Assembly: GCF_023499255.1 (NCBI RefSeq)
Contig: NZ_CP092183.1
Span: 2,487,501-2,551,500, forward strand
Origin: Couchioplanes caeruleus
Lineage (GTDB): Bacteria; Actinomycetota; Actinomycetes; Mycobacteriales; Micromonosporaceae
Reading direction: 5' to 3'
Length of the DNA: 64,000 nt
Under the pieces are notes generated by a model. It was not told where the DNA came from. It did no database searches and saw only the letters and a list, made by a program, of their open reading frames with translations. Below, one piece after another: positions 1 through 10,499 of this stretch. The position numbers and the translations under genes were made by a program. The stretch's first letter is position 1. Each line of letters opens with the position of its first letter.

Positions 1-123
1 CGGGACACCGGCGAGCCCGGTCCCGCCGAGCCGTACCGCGACCGGGCCCGGCAGATCTTCGCCGACCTGCGCGTGCCGGCCGCGCCCGTCGCCGACCTCC
101 CGACGACCGTGCCGGACAGGTAG
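1..123 (+). CDS. 3' end of a CDS, product unknown
   Basis: An open frame enters from the left edge and ends at TAG 121-123, giving the last 40 residues. They are rich in Arg, Ala, Pro and Asp and end ADLPTTVPDR. Codon use is typical of the neighbourhood, with G or C in nearly every third position. No domain can be assigned from so short a tail. Its stop is immediately followed by the stop of the opposite-strand gene, so the two are convergent with no space between them. Confidence 0.6.
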   Translation, partial: RDTGEPGPAEPYRDRARQIFADLRVPAAPVADLPTTVPDR

Positions 124-609
124 TCAGGCCCGGCGGGCGCCGTCGATCCACAGCACGGTGACCGGGCGGCCGCGGGCCCGGGCGTACGCAACGACGTCGG
201 CCGTGCCGCCCGGTCCGCGGGCCGGGAGGCCGTCCCACACCGCGAACAGGTGGTCGCAGCGGTCCACGAGGGCGTGGCCGGCGGCCAGATATCCCTGCTC
301 GCACGGCTCGGGGTACGGCATCGTGATCACGGTGGCCGCCGCCCGCGCGAGGTTCTCGAACCGGTCCCGGGCGCCGTCCGCGGGCAGCGAGCCGGCGTAG
401 TTCCCGCACGGCAGCACCGCTTCCAGGGTGCCGCCGACGGACAGCGCATGGGCGGCGAACAACTGATCGGCTCCGTCGGCGAGGCTCGACACCGCGAGCA
501 GGCCGGCTCCGGTGGGCAGCGCCCGGCGCCAGTAGTTGACCGCCAGTTCGGCGATGCCCGGCGGGAGCACCCGGTGACCGGTCACACCAAACCGCACATC
601 GACCCCCAT
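124..609 (-). CDS. SLOG-like Rossmann-fold protein
   Basis: A 161-residue protein. The ATG at 609 is chosen because strong family-like sequence begins right after it (RFGVTGHRVL); the longer open frame upstream is the antisense of the PilZ gene. Visible motifs are GVTGHR near residues 8-13, SSLADGADQLFA near 41-52, LPCGNY near 66-71 and a C-terminal strand VTVLWIDG. This pattern (glycine-rich first loop, ADGADxLFA helix, late acidic/tyrosine loops) resembles SLOG-superfamily proteins, which bind nucleotides or nucleotide-derived ligands. The substrate is unknown. It is divergent from the PilZ gene across about 160 bp. Confidence 0.6.
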   Translation of the reverse strand: MGVDVRFGVTGHRVLPPGIAELAVNYWRRALPTGAGLLAVSSLADGADQLFAAHALSVGGTLEAVLPCGNYAGSLPADGARDRFENLARAAATVITMPYPEPCEQGYLAAGHALVDRCDHLFAVWDGLPARGPGGTADVVAYARARGRPVTVLWIDGARRA

Positions 610-768
610 ACGACGGCGCGTCAAGCCGCCAAGAGACGATACGGCTTGCGTGCTTCGTCCGGAAGAGCGCAACCGTACGCCGGGAGCGTGACGGTGCGCG
701 GCGTGGCCACCGGCCGCAACCGGGCCGTGGGACCGTGCGGGGAGCGATCCTACGAGCGGGGAGATTCG

Positions 769-1359
769 ATGGTCACGGTCCCGGCGGGCAGCACACTCGT
801 GCTGCGGTGCCCCGGTGAGCAGCCGCTCGCGCTGATCGCGCTGGCCGAGGTCAGCGCGGCGTTCGTCGCCGAGCTGCCGCCGATCCCGGTGCTCGGCCCG
901 GACGGCCCGGGCAGCCGCCGCTTCGGCATCCTGGAGCTGGTCAGCAGCGCCGGCGTCACCTGGGTCGAGGCCGAGCTGCGCGACGGCACCCTCACGGCGA
1001 CCGGCGCCCCGCCCACCGACGTGGTGCAGCGCCGTGGCGCCGTCCGCCGTCCCGGCATGTACGCCGCCACGGGCACCGCGGAGCTCGACACCGAGCCGGG
1101 CCGACGGCTGGTGGCGGTGTCCGGGCACGTCGAGGACGTGTCCACCACCGGCCTGCTGCTGCGCGCCGCGCCCGCCGACAGCCTGCACCTGCCGCCCGGC
1201 ATCGTGCGGACGCTGCTGCACATCAGCATGCCGTGGGGCGACATGGCCGCCACGGTCGCAACCGTGGACCAGCGTGCGGACCAGTTGCGGGGCACGTACG
1301 AATGGATGGATCCGGCCGACGAGGCGTCCCTGCGGGCCTTCTGCGCCAACAGCGGGTGA
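769..1359 (+). CDS. PilZ domain protein
   Basis: A 196-residue soluble protein. The start is ATG 769, preceded by a GGGGAG ribosome-binding site; earlier in-frame starts lie in non-conserved sequence. The second half carries both PilZ hallmarks: an RxxxR motif (RGAVR, about residues 88-92) and DxSxxG (DVSTTG, about 124-129). These are known to bind cyclic di-GMP. The N-terminal half looks like a YcgR-N/flagellar-brake-type beta domain but is divergent. No signal peptide or membrane segment is seen, so it is probably a cytoplasmic c-di-GMP receptor. It ends 10 nt before the next start. Confidence 0.75.
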   Translation: MVTVPAGSTLVLRCPGEQPLALIALAEVSAAFVAELPPIPVLGPDGPGSRRFGILELVSSAGVTWVEAELRDGTLTATGAPPTDVVQRRGAVRRPGMYAATGTAELDTEPGRRLVAVSGHVEDVSTTGLLLRAAPADSLHLPPGIVRTLLHISMPWGDMAATVATVDQRADQLRGTYEWMDPADEASLRAFCANSG

Positions 1360-1369
1360 CAATGGCGTG

Positions 1370-2393
1370 ATGCGGCAGCGGCTCGGACGGGTGGTGTCGG
1401 CAGACGGCACCGTCCTGGCGTACGCCTCCGCCGGCACGGGCCGCCCGCTGGTGTACGTGATGGGCTGGCTCACGCATCTCGAGCTGGGCTGGGAGCTGCC
1501 GGCCGAGCGGGCGCTCTACGAGGCGCTGGCGCAGGGGTGCCGGCTGGTGCGCTACGACCGCGCCGGCTGTGGCCTGTCGCCCGCCGTGGACCGCCCCGCC
1601 TCCCTGGCGTTCGAGCTCGAGCAACTGGCCGCGGTCACCGCGTCGCTGGACGAGCCGTTCGACCTGATGGGTACGTCGATGGGCGCTCCCGTCGCGGCGG
1701 CGTGGGCGGCGGCGCACCCGGACACCGTACGGCGGCTGGTGCTGTACGGCGGCTGGGTGCGCGGTGCCGAGCTGTCCCCCCCCCGGCGTCCGTGACCACG
1801 TGCTGGGGCTGGTCGGCTCGCACTGGGGGCTCGGCTCCGACGTGCTGACCGACATCTTCGCGCCGGACGCGGACCGCGCGACGCGGGCCGAGCTGGCCCG
1901 CTACCAGCGCGCCTGTTCCAGCGCGGAGACCGCCCGCGCGCTGCTGGCGCTGAGTTACGAGCTCGACGTCAGCGGCTGCCTCGGCCGGGTACGGGCGCCC
2001 ACGCTGGTGGTGCACCGTACCGGCGACCGGGCGGCGCCCGTCGCGCAGGCGGAGGCGCTCGCAAGCGGCATCCCCGGCGCCGGGCTGACACTGCTGCCGG
2101 GCCGCTCCCACCTGCCGTACGCCGGTGACCGCGACGAACTGGTGCGCGTGGTCCGCCGCTTCCTCGGCCTGCCCGTGGCCCGCCGTCGCGCCGGCGGGTT
2201 GACGCCCCGGCAGCGGGAGGTGGCCGAGCTGGTCAGCCAGGGGTGCACGAACCGCGAGATCGCGGCGCGCCTGGGCATCGACGAGCGCTCGGCCGAGGGC
2301 CACGTCGAACGGATCCGTCTGCGGCTGGGTTTCCGGTCCCGCGCGCAGATCGCCGCCTGGTACAGCGAGCGGCGCGACTCGACAGTGGGGTAG
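1370..2393 (+). pseudogene. alpha/beta hydrolase-LuxR fusion, frameshifted
   Basis: Two abutting frames encode one recognisable protein of about 340 residues. The 5' part (from ATG 1370) has the alpha/beta-hydrolase oxyanion region, YDRAGCG and the nucleophile elbow GTSMGA. The 3' part has the late Asp ([10 protein letters not shown]) and His ([10 protein letters not shown]) regions and then a LuxR/GerE helix-turn-helix ([12 protein letters not shown], then [10 protein letters not shown]). The frames are separated by a run of nine C at 1776-1784; eight C would join them exactly. Without the shift this would be a hydrolase-regulator of a type common in actinomycetes. As written, translation stops at 1795. 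A sequencing error in the homopolymer is as likely as a true mutation. A GACAAT -10-like box lies 6 nt before the ATG. Confidence 0.75.
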
Positions 2394-2436
2394 TTCCACG
2401 CCTGACCCGCCGGTGAACCGCCGCGACGATGGGGTC

Positions 2437-3081
2437 ATGTCTGTGACGACCGGTTTCGAGGTGCACAGGGCGCGCGGGCCCTTCAACGCCGCGTTCTTCA
2501 GCGTGATGGGCCCGGTCATCGAGCTCAGCCTGCGGCGGCACAAGCAGCGCGTGTTCGCCGGGCTGCCGTCCACGGTGGTCGAGCTCGGCTCCGGGGTGGG
2601 CGCCAACCTGCGCTACCTGCGGCCCGGCTCGACGCTGATCGCCATCGAGCCGAACTCCGCCATGCACGGCCGGCTCCGGGCCGCTGCCGAGCGCCGCGGC
2701 GTCCGGCTCGACCTGCGAGATCGTGTCGCCGAGCGGACCGGGCTGCCGGACGCGGACGCCGACGCCGTGATCTCCTCGCTGGTGCTCTGCACGGTGAAGG
2801 ATCCCGCCGCCGTCCTCGCCGAGGTGCGGCGCGTCCTGCGGCCCGGCGGCACCTTCCGCTTCGTCGAACATGTCGCCGCCCGGAACGGCACGCCCACCCG
2901 TGCTCTGCAGCGTGCGCTGCGCCGGCCGTGGGCCTGGACCTTCGAGGGCTGCTCGTGCGAACGGGACCTCGCCGGCCTGCTGCGCGGCGCCGGGTTCGCC
3001 GCGGTGGACCTCGAGCCGTACCGGATCCACGGCCCGTTCATCCCGTTCAACACCCAGATCGCGGGCGTCGCGCGTACCTGA
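2437..3081 (+). CDS. class I SAM-dependent methyltransferase
   Basis: A 214-residue protein (ATG 2437; an in-frame GTG at 2413 is the alternative). It has the class I methyltransferase order: motif I VELGSGVGAN, acidic motif II AIEPN, motif post-II SSLVLCTV, and RRVLRPGGTFRFVEH as the strand-4/5 region of the Methyltransf_11 type. It resembles METTL7/UbiE-like small-molecule or lipid methyltransferases, but the substrate cannot be read from sequence. No signal peptide. A GACGAT box 6 nt before the ATG suggests a leaderless transcript. It converges on the GH10 gene, with a hairpin between them. Confidence 0.8.
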   Translation: MSVTTGFEVHRARGPFNAAFFSVMGPVIELSLRRHKQRVFAGLPSTVVELGSGVGANLRYLRPGSTLIAIEPNSAMHGRLRAAAERRGVRLDLRDRVAERTGLPDADADAVISSLVLCTVKDPAAVLAEVRRVLRPGGTFRFVEHVAARNGTPTRALQRALRRPWAWTFEGCSCERDLAGLLRGAGFAAVDLEPYRIHGPFIPFNTQIAGVART

Positions 3082-3087
3082 GGAAGC

Positions 3088-3122
3088 GGAGGGTGCGGCG
3101 GCAGATCGCCGCCACACCCTCC
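3088..3122. terminator. bidirectional hairpin terminator
   Basis: A long inverted repeat lies between two convergent genes. The arms are GGAGGGTG plus GGCGGC on one side and GCCGCC plus CACCCTCC on the other, with one unpaired base each and a 4-6 nt loop. It has no clear T-run, as is usual in high-GC actinomycetes. Confidence 0.7.
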
Positions 3123-3138
3123 GGTCGTACGCCGCCGA

Positions 3139-4860
<1,722 letters not shown>

Positions 4861-5029
4861 TCAAGGAAACGGTGCTGAAAACTTGTTACGTACCGCCCGC
4901 TCAACCCGTCGTGGTCAGCATATTCCCTGCTAGGAGCGCTTTCGCCAGGCGCGGCTCGGGGGCGGGAACGAGACCCCTTGATGTCTGCGAAATGCTCTGG
5001 CAACATGCGAACACCCACTGACCGCCGCT

Positions 5030-5040
5030 CGGAAGTTTCG
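5030..5040. promoter_or_regulatory. near-palindrome CGGAA-G-TTTCG
   Basis: An 11-bp element with one arm mismatch, about 125 bp before the GH62 start. It matches the CGAAA-N-TTTCG pattern seen at xylF and known from actinomycete xylan genes. Confidence 0.45.
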
Positions 5041-5163
5041 ATTACGCCCTGTTGTTACCGTTCACTTTTGCGGCAGCAATGGCCGGCGGCACGGTTACGG
5101 GCCGCGATGTGGCCGCCATTCCCCCCGACCTCGAGGCCGCATTCGAATTCTTGGAGGAGAAGC

Positions 5164-6648
5164 GTGAAACCATCCCTGAGACGCCGCTGGCTGGCGGTGG
5201 CGACCGCGGCGTTCACCGTGCTCGCCGGCGCCGTGGTCACGACCGTGAACGCCCCCGCGGCGTCGGCCGCCACCATCGACACCGGCGCCTGGTACGTGCT
5301 GGTCAATCGCAACAGCGGAAAAGCGCTCGACGTGTACAACCTCGCCACGAACGACGGGGCCCGGATCACGCAGTGGTCCCGCAACGACGGCAACCAGCAG
5401 CAGTGGCAGTTCGTCGACTCCGGAGGCGGCTACTACCGGCTCAAGTCGCGCCTGTCCGGCAAGGTCCTCGACGTCTACAACTGGTCCACAGCCGACGGTG
5501 GCTCCGTCGTTCAGTGGACCGACAACAACGCCGCCAACCAGCAGTTCACCATCCAGGACATCGACGGCTACATCCAGCTGATCAACCGCAACAGCGGCAA
5601 GGCCCTCGAGGTGCAGGGCGCGTCCACCGCGGACGGCGGCAACATCGTCCAGTACTCCGACTGGAACGGCGCGAACCAGCAATGGCAGCTCGCCCGGGTC
5701 GGCGGCGGTTCGGACCCCACGACGCCGCCGCCGAGTGGTTCGTGCACGTTGCCGTCGTCGTACCGGTGGAGTTCCACGGGTGCGCTGGCCACGCCGCGTT
5801 CGGGGTGGGCGTCGTTGAAGGACTTCACGACGGTGCCCTACAACGGCCGGCACCTGGTGTACGCCACCACGCACGACACCGGTTCGAGCTGGGGGTCGAT
5901 GAACTTCGGCCTGTTCACCAACTGGTCGGACATGGCCTCGGCCAGTCAGAACGCGATGGGTCAGGGCACGGTCGCGCCGACGCTGTTCTACTTCGCGCCC
6001 AAGAACATCTGGGTGCTGGCCTATCAGTGGGGTCCGACCGCGTTCAGCTACAAGACGTCGTCGGATCCGACCAACGCCAACGGCTGGTCCTCGGCGCAGA
6101 CGCTGTTCACCGGCAGCATCTCCGGCTCCGGCACCGGTCCGATCGACCAGACGCTGATCGGTGACGGCACCAACATGTATCTGTTCTTCGCCGGGGACAA
6201 CGGCAAGATCTACCGGGCCGGCATGCCGATCGGGAACTTCCCGGGCAGCTTCGGGTCCTCGTACACCACGGTCATGAGCGATTCCACGAACAACCTGTTC
6301 GAGGCGCCGCAGGTGTACAAGGTGCAGGGCCAGAACCAGTACCTGATGATCGTCGAGGCGATCGGCGCGAACGGGCGTTACTTCCGCTCGTTCACCGCCA
6401 CCAGCCTGGGCGGTACGTGGACACCGCAGGCCGCGACCGAGAGCAACCCGTTCGCGGGCAAGGCCAACAGCGGCGCCACCTGGACCAACGACATCAGCCA
6501 CGGCGACCTCGTCCGCGCGACCGCCGACCAGACCATGACCATCGACCCGTGCAACCTGCAACTGCTCTACCAGGGCCGCTCACCCAGCTCCGGCGGCGAC
6601 TACGGGCTCCTGCCGTACCGCCCGGGCCTGCTGACCCGCCAGCGCTGA
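5164..6648 (+). CDS. secreted GH62 alpha-L-arabinofuranosidase with RICIN domain
   Basis: A 494-residue exported enzyme predicted to remove arabinose side chains from arabinoxylan. GTG 5164 follows a strong GGAGGAGA site. Order: signal peptide 1-36 (ends ASAA), RICIN-like beta-trefoil about 40-178 with repeats of [12 protein letters not shown] and QQW, a short Thr/Pro linker, then GH62 about 194-494. Expected catalytic residues are visible: Asp220 (SLKDF, base), Asp328 (GPIDQ, pKa modulator) and Glu380 (LFEAPQ, acid). The binding module is N-terminal, whereas in the neighbouring xylanase it is C-terminal. It ends just before a strong terminator. Confidence 0.95.
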   Translation: MKPSLRRRWLAVATAAFTVLAGAVVTTVNAPAASAATIDTGAWYVLVNRNSGKALDVYNLATNDGARITQWSRNDGNQQQWQFVDSGGGYYRLKSRLSGKVLDVYNWSTADGGSVVQWTDNNAANQQFTIQDIDGYIQLINRNSGKALEVQGASTADGGNIVQYSDWNGANQQWQLARVGGGSDPTTPPPSGSCTLPSSYRWSSTGALATPRSGWASLKDFTTVPYNGRHLVYATTHDTGSSWGSMNFGLFTNWSDMASASQNAMGQGTVAPTLFYFAPKNIWVLAYQWGPTAFSYKTSSDPTNANGWSSAQTLFTGSISGSGTGPIDQTLIGDGTNMYLFFAGDNGKIYRAGMPIGNFPGSFGSSYTTVMSDSTNNLFEAPQVYKVQGQNQYLMIVEAIGANGRYFRSFTATSLGGTWTPQAATESNPFAGKANSGATWTNDISHGDLVRATADQTMTIDPCNLQLLYQGRSPSSGGDYGLLPYRPGLLTRQR

Positions 6649-6655
6649 CCCCGTC

Positions 6656-6690
6656 CGGCCGCCCCGCCCAGCCACCGGGCGGGGCGGCCG
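6656..6690 (+). terminator. GC-rich hairpin terminator after GH62
   Basis: Perfect 14-bp arms (CGGCCGCCCCGCCC and its complement) with a 7-nt loop, starting 8 nt after the GH62 stop. The sequence TTCG follows. Confidence 0.85.
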
Positions 6691-6736
6691 TTCGTCGGCC
6701 GCGAACCCGCGCCGGGCGGGGCTCGAGCTGTCCGCG

Positions 6737-7441
6737 TCACCCCGCAGCCGCGCCCCGCACGGCGATGACGACGTCATGTCCCACGGCCGCATCGACGACG
6801 CAATGCAGCCCGAGGTCGACGATGCGGCCGTCGCGCACGTTCCATTCCCGGGCACCGGGATCACGTCCCAGCAGCGATCCGAGCGAGTCGATGGTGGGCT
6901 TCCAGAGGTTCGCCCAATTGCGGCGCGGCCCGACCACGAACGCGAGCTGAAGGGCCACACCGCCGTCGGGTAACGGTCGCTGCGCGGCTACCTGATCGCG
7001 GATCTGCTCCTTGTACGCGGTGGTTCCGGCCGACACCGTCGTCCGCACCTCGAACGCGTACGGGCCGCCGGGATCGTCGACCCTGCGCGCCTCGGCCACC
7101 GCCACCGTCGATCGCGCCGCGTGCCGCTTGGTCGCCCACACCGAGGCGAACGGCCGCCCGATGCGCCTCACCACCCGGGGAACGAGCGGGAACAGATAGT
7201 TGTCGAGGTCGTGGAATGCCAGCAGCGGCATGCTCTCCGGCAGCGCGACGTCCAAGCGCAGCGCCAGCTCGGAGGGCGTCGCGCGAGCCTGCTCCGCGAC
7301 GACCGAATGCACCTCGTCGATGAACGCGGCGGAACGCACCTGGCCCGCAGATCCGGCCCTGTCCCAGCTGGCCGGCGCTGACGGAAGGCGCAACCTGCGG
7401 CCCACGGCGTACGGACGGCTGTAGAACACCGGTGTGTTCAT
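6737..7441 (-). CDS. hypothetical protein, possible RusA-like fold
   Basis: A 234-residue soluble protein of unknown function. ATG 7441 is chosen; a TTG two codons earlier is possible and no ribosome-binding site decides it. Two halves look alike: ALRLDVALPE, then DLDNYLFPLVPRV in the first, and ALQLAFVVGP, then NLWKPTIDSLG in the second. The strand, then Asn/Asp-rich helix pattern recalls the RusA Holliday-junction resolvase fold (DLDN...K..DAL), but the spacing and missing acidic residues make this tentative. It lies between the GH62 terminator and the deacetylase, with no obvious link to either. Confidence 0.55.
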   Translation of the reverse strand: MNTPVFYSRPYAVGRRLRLPSAPASWDRAGSAGQVRSAAFIDEVHSVVAEQARATPSELALRLDVALPESMPLLAFHDLDNYLFPLVPRVVRRIGRPFASVWATKRHAARSTVAVAEARRVDDPGGPYAFEVRTTVSAGTTAYKEQIRDQVAAQRPLPDGGVALQLAFVVGPRRNWANLWKPTIDSLGSLLGRDPGAREWNVRDGRIVDLGLHCVVDAAVGHDVVIAVRGAAAG

Positions 7442-7601
7442 GGGCAACGCGGCCGAAGTCGGGGACGCGCGCCATCGTCGGGACGGCCCGGCGGCGGTTC
7501 ATGGCCAGGCCGGGCGGCGTGCAGCAGGCGCTGGGCCCGCGGAGGGAACGCCGCGCCGGCGGTGGTGAGCCGGTTGCCCCGGCTGGTGCGCTTCAGCAGC
7601 G

Positions 7602-8318
7602 CTACGGGCGTACGGCCTGGGCGTGGAAGACCTGGTCGCCGTACGGGATGTCGTTCGGCGTGTACGCGATGCGGCCCGGGCACAGCCCGCGCTCCGCGAG
7701 GTCCTTGGCGATCAGCGGCACCGCTTCGATGGTCGCCGGAGGCCAGTCGTGCATGAGGATGATGCCGCCCGGCTGCAGGGTGTGCGCCGCCGCGGCGATC
7801 TCCTCGGCGCTCGCGCCCGCCCAGTCGCGGGAGTCGACCGTCCACAGGACCTCGAGCAGGCCGATGCGGTCCTCGTCGGCGCGGACCTGGTCGTCGGTCT
7901 CGCCGTACGGCGGGCGGAACAGGGTGGGTTCGCGGCCGGTGACGTCGCGCAGGGCCCACTGGGTGCTGGCGATCTCCTGGAACGCCGCGGGCTCGCCGAT
8001 CTGGGTCAGGTGGGGGTGGCTGTAGGTGTGGTTGCCCACCCACATGCCGGCGCGCAGTTCGGCGCGGACCAGGTCGGGCTGCTCGAGGGTGTGGTTGCCC
8101 TGGTTGAAGAACGTGGCGCGCAGACGGTTGGCGCGCAGCGCGGCGAGCAGTTCGCCGGTGGTGGCGCTCGGGCCGTCGTCGTAGGTGAGGCCGACGTACC
8201 CGTTGTGGCAAGGCCGGTTGTGGGAGGCGGCCTCGGAGGTTCCGGTGAAGCCGAAGACGGCGAGGGTGGAGGCGGCGAGCAGTGCGGTGACCCGGCCACG
8301 GAGACGGCGTTCGGGCAT
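7602..8318 (-). CDS. secreted CE4 polysaccharide deacetylase
   Basis: A 238-residue exported NodB-homology enzyme. ATG 8318 follows AGGAGGAG. A signal peptide (about 1-31, TSEA-A) precedes a compact NodB domain with all five motifs: TYDDGPS (Asp47 base, Asp48 metal), HTYSHPH (His97 and His101 metal), RPPYG (about 135-139), the DxxDW region near 162-167, and LMHDW (His190 acid). Family substrates are acetylated xylan, chitin or peptidoglycan. A CGAAA-G-TTTC box 33 nt upstream and the xylanase neighbours favour acetylxylan, but this is inference. The 150 bp after the stop hold nothing recognisable. Confidence 0.88.
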   Translation of the reverse strand: MPERRLRGRVTALLAASTLAVFGFTGTSEAASHNRPCHNGYVGLTYDDGPSATTGELLAALRANRLRATFFNQGNHTLEQPDLVRAELRAGMWVGNHTYSHPHLTQIGEPAAFQEIASTQWALRDVTGREPTLFRPPYGETDDQVRADEDRIGLLEVLWTVDSRDWAGASAEEIAAAAHTLQPGGIILMHDWPPATIEAVPLIAKDLAERGLCPGRIAYTPNDIPYGDQVFHAQAVRP

Positions 8319-8350
8319 GGCTCCTCCTGGAAAGCACGAGGGGCGGCCGC

Positions 8351-8361
8351 CGAAAGTTTCA
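8351..8361. promoter_or_regulatory. CGAAA-G-TTTCA operator-like box
   Basis: An 11-bp near-perfect inverted repeat (one mismatch) 33 bp before the deacetylase ATG, where a repressor would block transcription. It belongs to the same family as the boxes at 5030 and 9351. Confidence 0.5.
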
Positions 8362-8415
8362 GAGCAGCCGTTCTCCCCGTACGCTAAGGAGCGCAGCGAA
8401 AGCCGTCAATAGGTG

Positions 8416-8428
8416 CCGAAAGTTCCGG
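8416..8428. promoter_or_regulatory. CCGAAAGTTCCGG box
   Basis: A 13-bp inverted repeat with one arm mismatch, about 100 bp before the deacetylase start and directly after the transglycosylase gene's stop at 8433 (opposite end). Confidence 0.4.
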
Positions 8429-8432
8429 GCGG

Positions 8433-9098
8433 TCAGTACGAGTTGTTGCTCTGGAAGTGCGACCACGCGCCGCAGGGCGTGTGGTACCGGCCCTTGATGT
8501 AGCCGAGGCCCCATTTGATCTGTGTCGCGGGGTTCGTCCGCCAGTCCGAGCCGACGGAGCCCATCTTGCTGCCGGGCAGGGCCTGGGGGATGCCGTACGC
8601 GCCGCTGGGGTTGGCGGCGTGCTCGTTCCAGCCGCTCTCGTGGTTCCACAGCTTGTTGAGGCAGGGGAACTCGGCGAGCCCGAAGCCGGCCTCGAGGGTC
8701 AGCGCGCAGCCGATGGCGCGGTTGCCGCTGTATTCCTTGCAGGACGTCGGGATCTCCCCGGCGAAGGCGACCGTGCCCTTCTCCTCGGCCGCCTTGCGCG
8801 CGATCACCTTCTTCTCCTGCTTGCGCGCCTTCGTCGCCGCGGTGCGGACCTGGTCCGCGGCTTCGTCGGCCGCGTCGCTGGTGGCCGCGTGGCGCCAGGC
8901 GCGGGCGGCGATCTGCTGGGTGCGCCGGACCTGGAGGAACTGCAGGCCCTCGGCCTCGGCCTGGACGGCGACCCGGGTGCGCTCGTCCTGCTGCCGGTCG
9001 TCGCGCATCTGTCCTAGGTGGACGCCGCCGATGACCCCTGCCACCAGCAGGCCGACGGAGGTGGCGCGAACACCGACCCGGCTCCAGAGCCCATCCAC
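8433..9098 (-). CDS. membrane-anchored lytic transglycosylase-like protein
   Basis: A 221-residue protein. GTG 9098 is chosen because AAAGGG lies 8-12 nt upstream and a hydrophobic segment (about 10-28, TSVGLLVAGVIGGV) follows. A basic, coiled-coil-prone stretch (about 30-108, rich in Arg, Gln, Lys, Ala, Glu) leads to a C-terminal SLT/lysozyme-like domain (about 125-221). That domain has KLWNHESGWN with the likely catalytic Glu, SGAYGIPQALPG and a late IKWGLGYIKGRY. This is the usual small actinomycete transglycosylase acting on peptidoglycan outside the membrane. A xylan-type box at 9188-9200 lies upstream, so cell-wall loosening during growth on polysaccharide is possible. Confidence 0.8.
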   Translation of the reverse strand: MDGLWSRVGVRATSVGLLVAGVIGGVHLGQMRDDRQQDERTRVAVQAEAEGLQFLQVRRTQQIAARAWRHAATSDAADEAADQVRTAATKARKQEKKVIARKAAEEKGTVAFAGEIPTSCKEYSGNRAIGCALTLEAGFGLAEFPCLNKLWNHESGWNEHAANPSGAYGIPQALPGSKMGSVGSDWRTNPATQIKWGLGYIKGRYHTPCGAWSHFQSNNSY

Positions 9099-9187
9099 GA
9101 AACATCCCTTTCGTCAGCCACGGTGGCGGCACCATACCGGGTGCCGACGACCCAGCCAAGCCCGGCATGATCCGCTCCGGAAAAGTG

Positions 9188-9200
9188 CCGGAATTTCCGG
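9188..9200. promoter_or_regulatory. perfect CCGGAA-T-TTCCGG box
   Basis: A 13-bp perfect inverted repeat in the divergent space between the transglycosylase gene and xylF, 90 bp before the former. Confidence 0.5.
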
Positions 9201-9350
9201 AGACGCGATGCCGCCGCAATCACGGCCGTGTTGCCGAATTGTTATCCCGGTCTGCGGGTCAGTTGCGACCGAGCGCTTGTGCTGGGGCTCCTGATGGTCG
9301 ACCGTTGCCGAAACAACAAAAACTTTCTGATCTGATCGACCGTCGACACC

Positions 9351-9363
9351 CCGAAAATTTCGG
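9351..9363. promoter_or_regulatory. perfect CCGAAA-A-TTTCGG box
   Basis: A 13-bp perfect inverted repeat 31 bp before the xylF ATG. It is the best match in the window to the CGAAA-N-TTTCG xylose/xylan operator pattern. The ROK regulator at the end of this operon is the obvious candidate to bind it (inference). Confidence 0.6.
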
Positions 9364-9393
9364 AACCGATGTCTCGATCATGGAGGGGTCACC

Positions 9394-10497
9394 ATGCGTA
9401 AGGGAGTGTTCGCCCTTGCTGCCGCCGGGCTGCTGGCCACGGGCAGCATCGCGGCCTGCGGCGACAGCGGCGGGTCCGGCAGCGGCAGCACCGGCGGCAA
9501 CTCGTCGGCCGGCAAGGTGGGCGTGATCCTGCCGGACACCAAGAGCTCGGCGCGGTGGGCCACCGCCGACCTGACGTACCTGAAGGCGGCGTTCGCGGCC
9601 GCCGGCGTGCAGGCGGACATCCAGAACGCGCAGGGCGACAAGGCGCAGTTCCAGACCATCGCGGACGGCATGATCTCCAGCGGGGTCAAGGTGCTCATGA
9701 TCGTCAACCTGGACTCGGGTACCGGCAAGGCCGTGCTGGACAAGGCGCGGGGCGCCGGCATCGCCACGATCGACTACGACCGGCTCACGCTCAACGGCGG
9801 CGCGAACTACTACGTCTCCTTCGACAACGTGAAGGTCGGCGAGCTGCAGGGCAAGGGCCTCGTCGACTGCCTGGCCGCCAAGAAGTACGACAAGCCGGTG
9901 GTGGCCGAGCTCAACGGCTCGCCGACCGACAACAACGCGACCCTCTTCAAGCAGGGCTACGACTCGGTCCTCAAGCCCAAGTACGACTCGGGCGAGTTCC
10001 AGAAGGGCCCGGACCAGTCCGTACCCGACTGGGACAACGCGCAGGCCGGCACGATCTTCGAGCAGATGCTGACCCAGAACAAGAACATCAAGGGCGTGCT
10101 CGCCGCCAACGACGGCCTGGGCAACGCGGCGATCTCGGTGCTCAAGAGGAACCGGCTCAACGGGCAGGTTCCCGTCACCGGTCAGGACGCCACCGTCCAG
10201 GGCCTGCAGAACATCCTCGCCGGCGACCAGTGCATGACGGTCTACAAGGCGATCAAGAAGGAGGCCGACGCGGCGTCCGAGCTGGCCATCGCGCTGGCCA
10301 AGAACCAGAAGCCGACCACCGCCACCGGCACCGTCCGGGACCCGGAGTCGGGCAAGGACGTGCCCTCGGTGCTGCTGGAGCCCCAGGCGATCACCAAGGA
10401 CACCATCAAGGACGTCATCGCCGACAAGTACGTCACCAAGGAGCAGCTCTGCACCGGCGACTTCGCCAAGGCCTGCACGGCCGCGGGCATCAGCTGA
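9394..10497 (+). CDS. xylF: xylose-type ABC transporter substrate-binding lipoprotein
   Basis: A 367-residue periplasmic-binding-protein-type lipoprotein. ATG 9394 follows GGAGGGG. A lipobox (GSIAAC, Cys about residue 21) and a Gly/Ser tether precede a Peripla_BP_4 (XylF/RbsB-like) domain. Visible pieces are KVGVILPDTKSSARWATAD near the start, the ATIDYDR hinge region, AANDGLGNAAI and VTGQDATVQGLQNI. It should capture xylose or a related pentose for the following ATPase and permease. The order SBP-ATPase-permease-ROK matches the Streptomyces xylFGH locus beside the ROK gene rok7B7, which supports xylose as ligand. Galactose- or ribose-like sugars remain possible. Confidence 0.88.
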   Translation: MRKGVFALAAAGLLATGSIAACGDSGGSGSGSTGGNSSAGKVGVILPDTKSSARWATADLTYLKAAFAAAGVQADIQNAQGDKAQFQTIADGMISSGVKVLMIVNLDSGTGKAVLDKARGAGIATIDYDRLTLNGGANYYVSFDNVKVGELQGKGLVDCLAAKKYDKPVVAELNGSPTDNNATLFKQGYDSVLKPKYDSGEFQKGPDQSVPDWDNAQAGTIFEQMLTQNKNIKGVLAANDGLGNAAISVLKRNRLNGQVPVTGQDATVQGLQNILAGDQCMTVYKAIKKEADAASELAIALAKNQKPTTATGTVRDPESGKDVPSVLLEPQAITKDTIKDVIADKYVTKEQLCTGDFAKACTAAGIS

Positions 10498-10499
10498 CC

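Noticed and set aside
2277..2298. AGCGCT inside GACGAGCGCTCGGCC
   Set aside because: It lies within the LuxR-domain coding sequence, and the flanks do not extend the palindrome in the operator-like GGGA or GGAA form.
5251..5700. Repeated NRNSGKAL / QQW sequence as a possible DNA repeat array
   Set aside because: These are the internal repeats of a RICIN beta-trefoil in the GH62 protein, not a nucleotide repeat or CRISPR.
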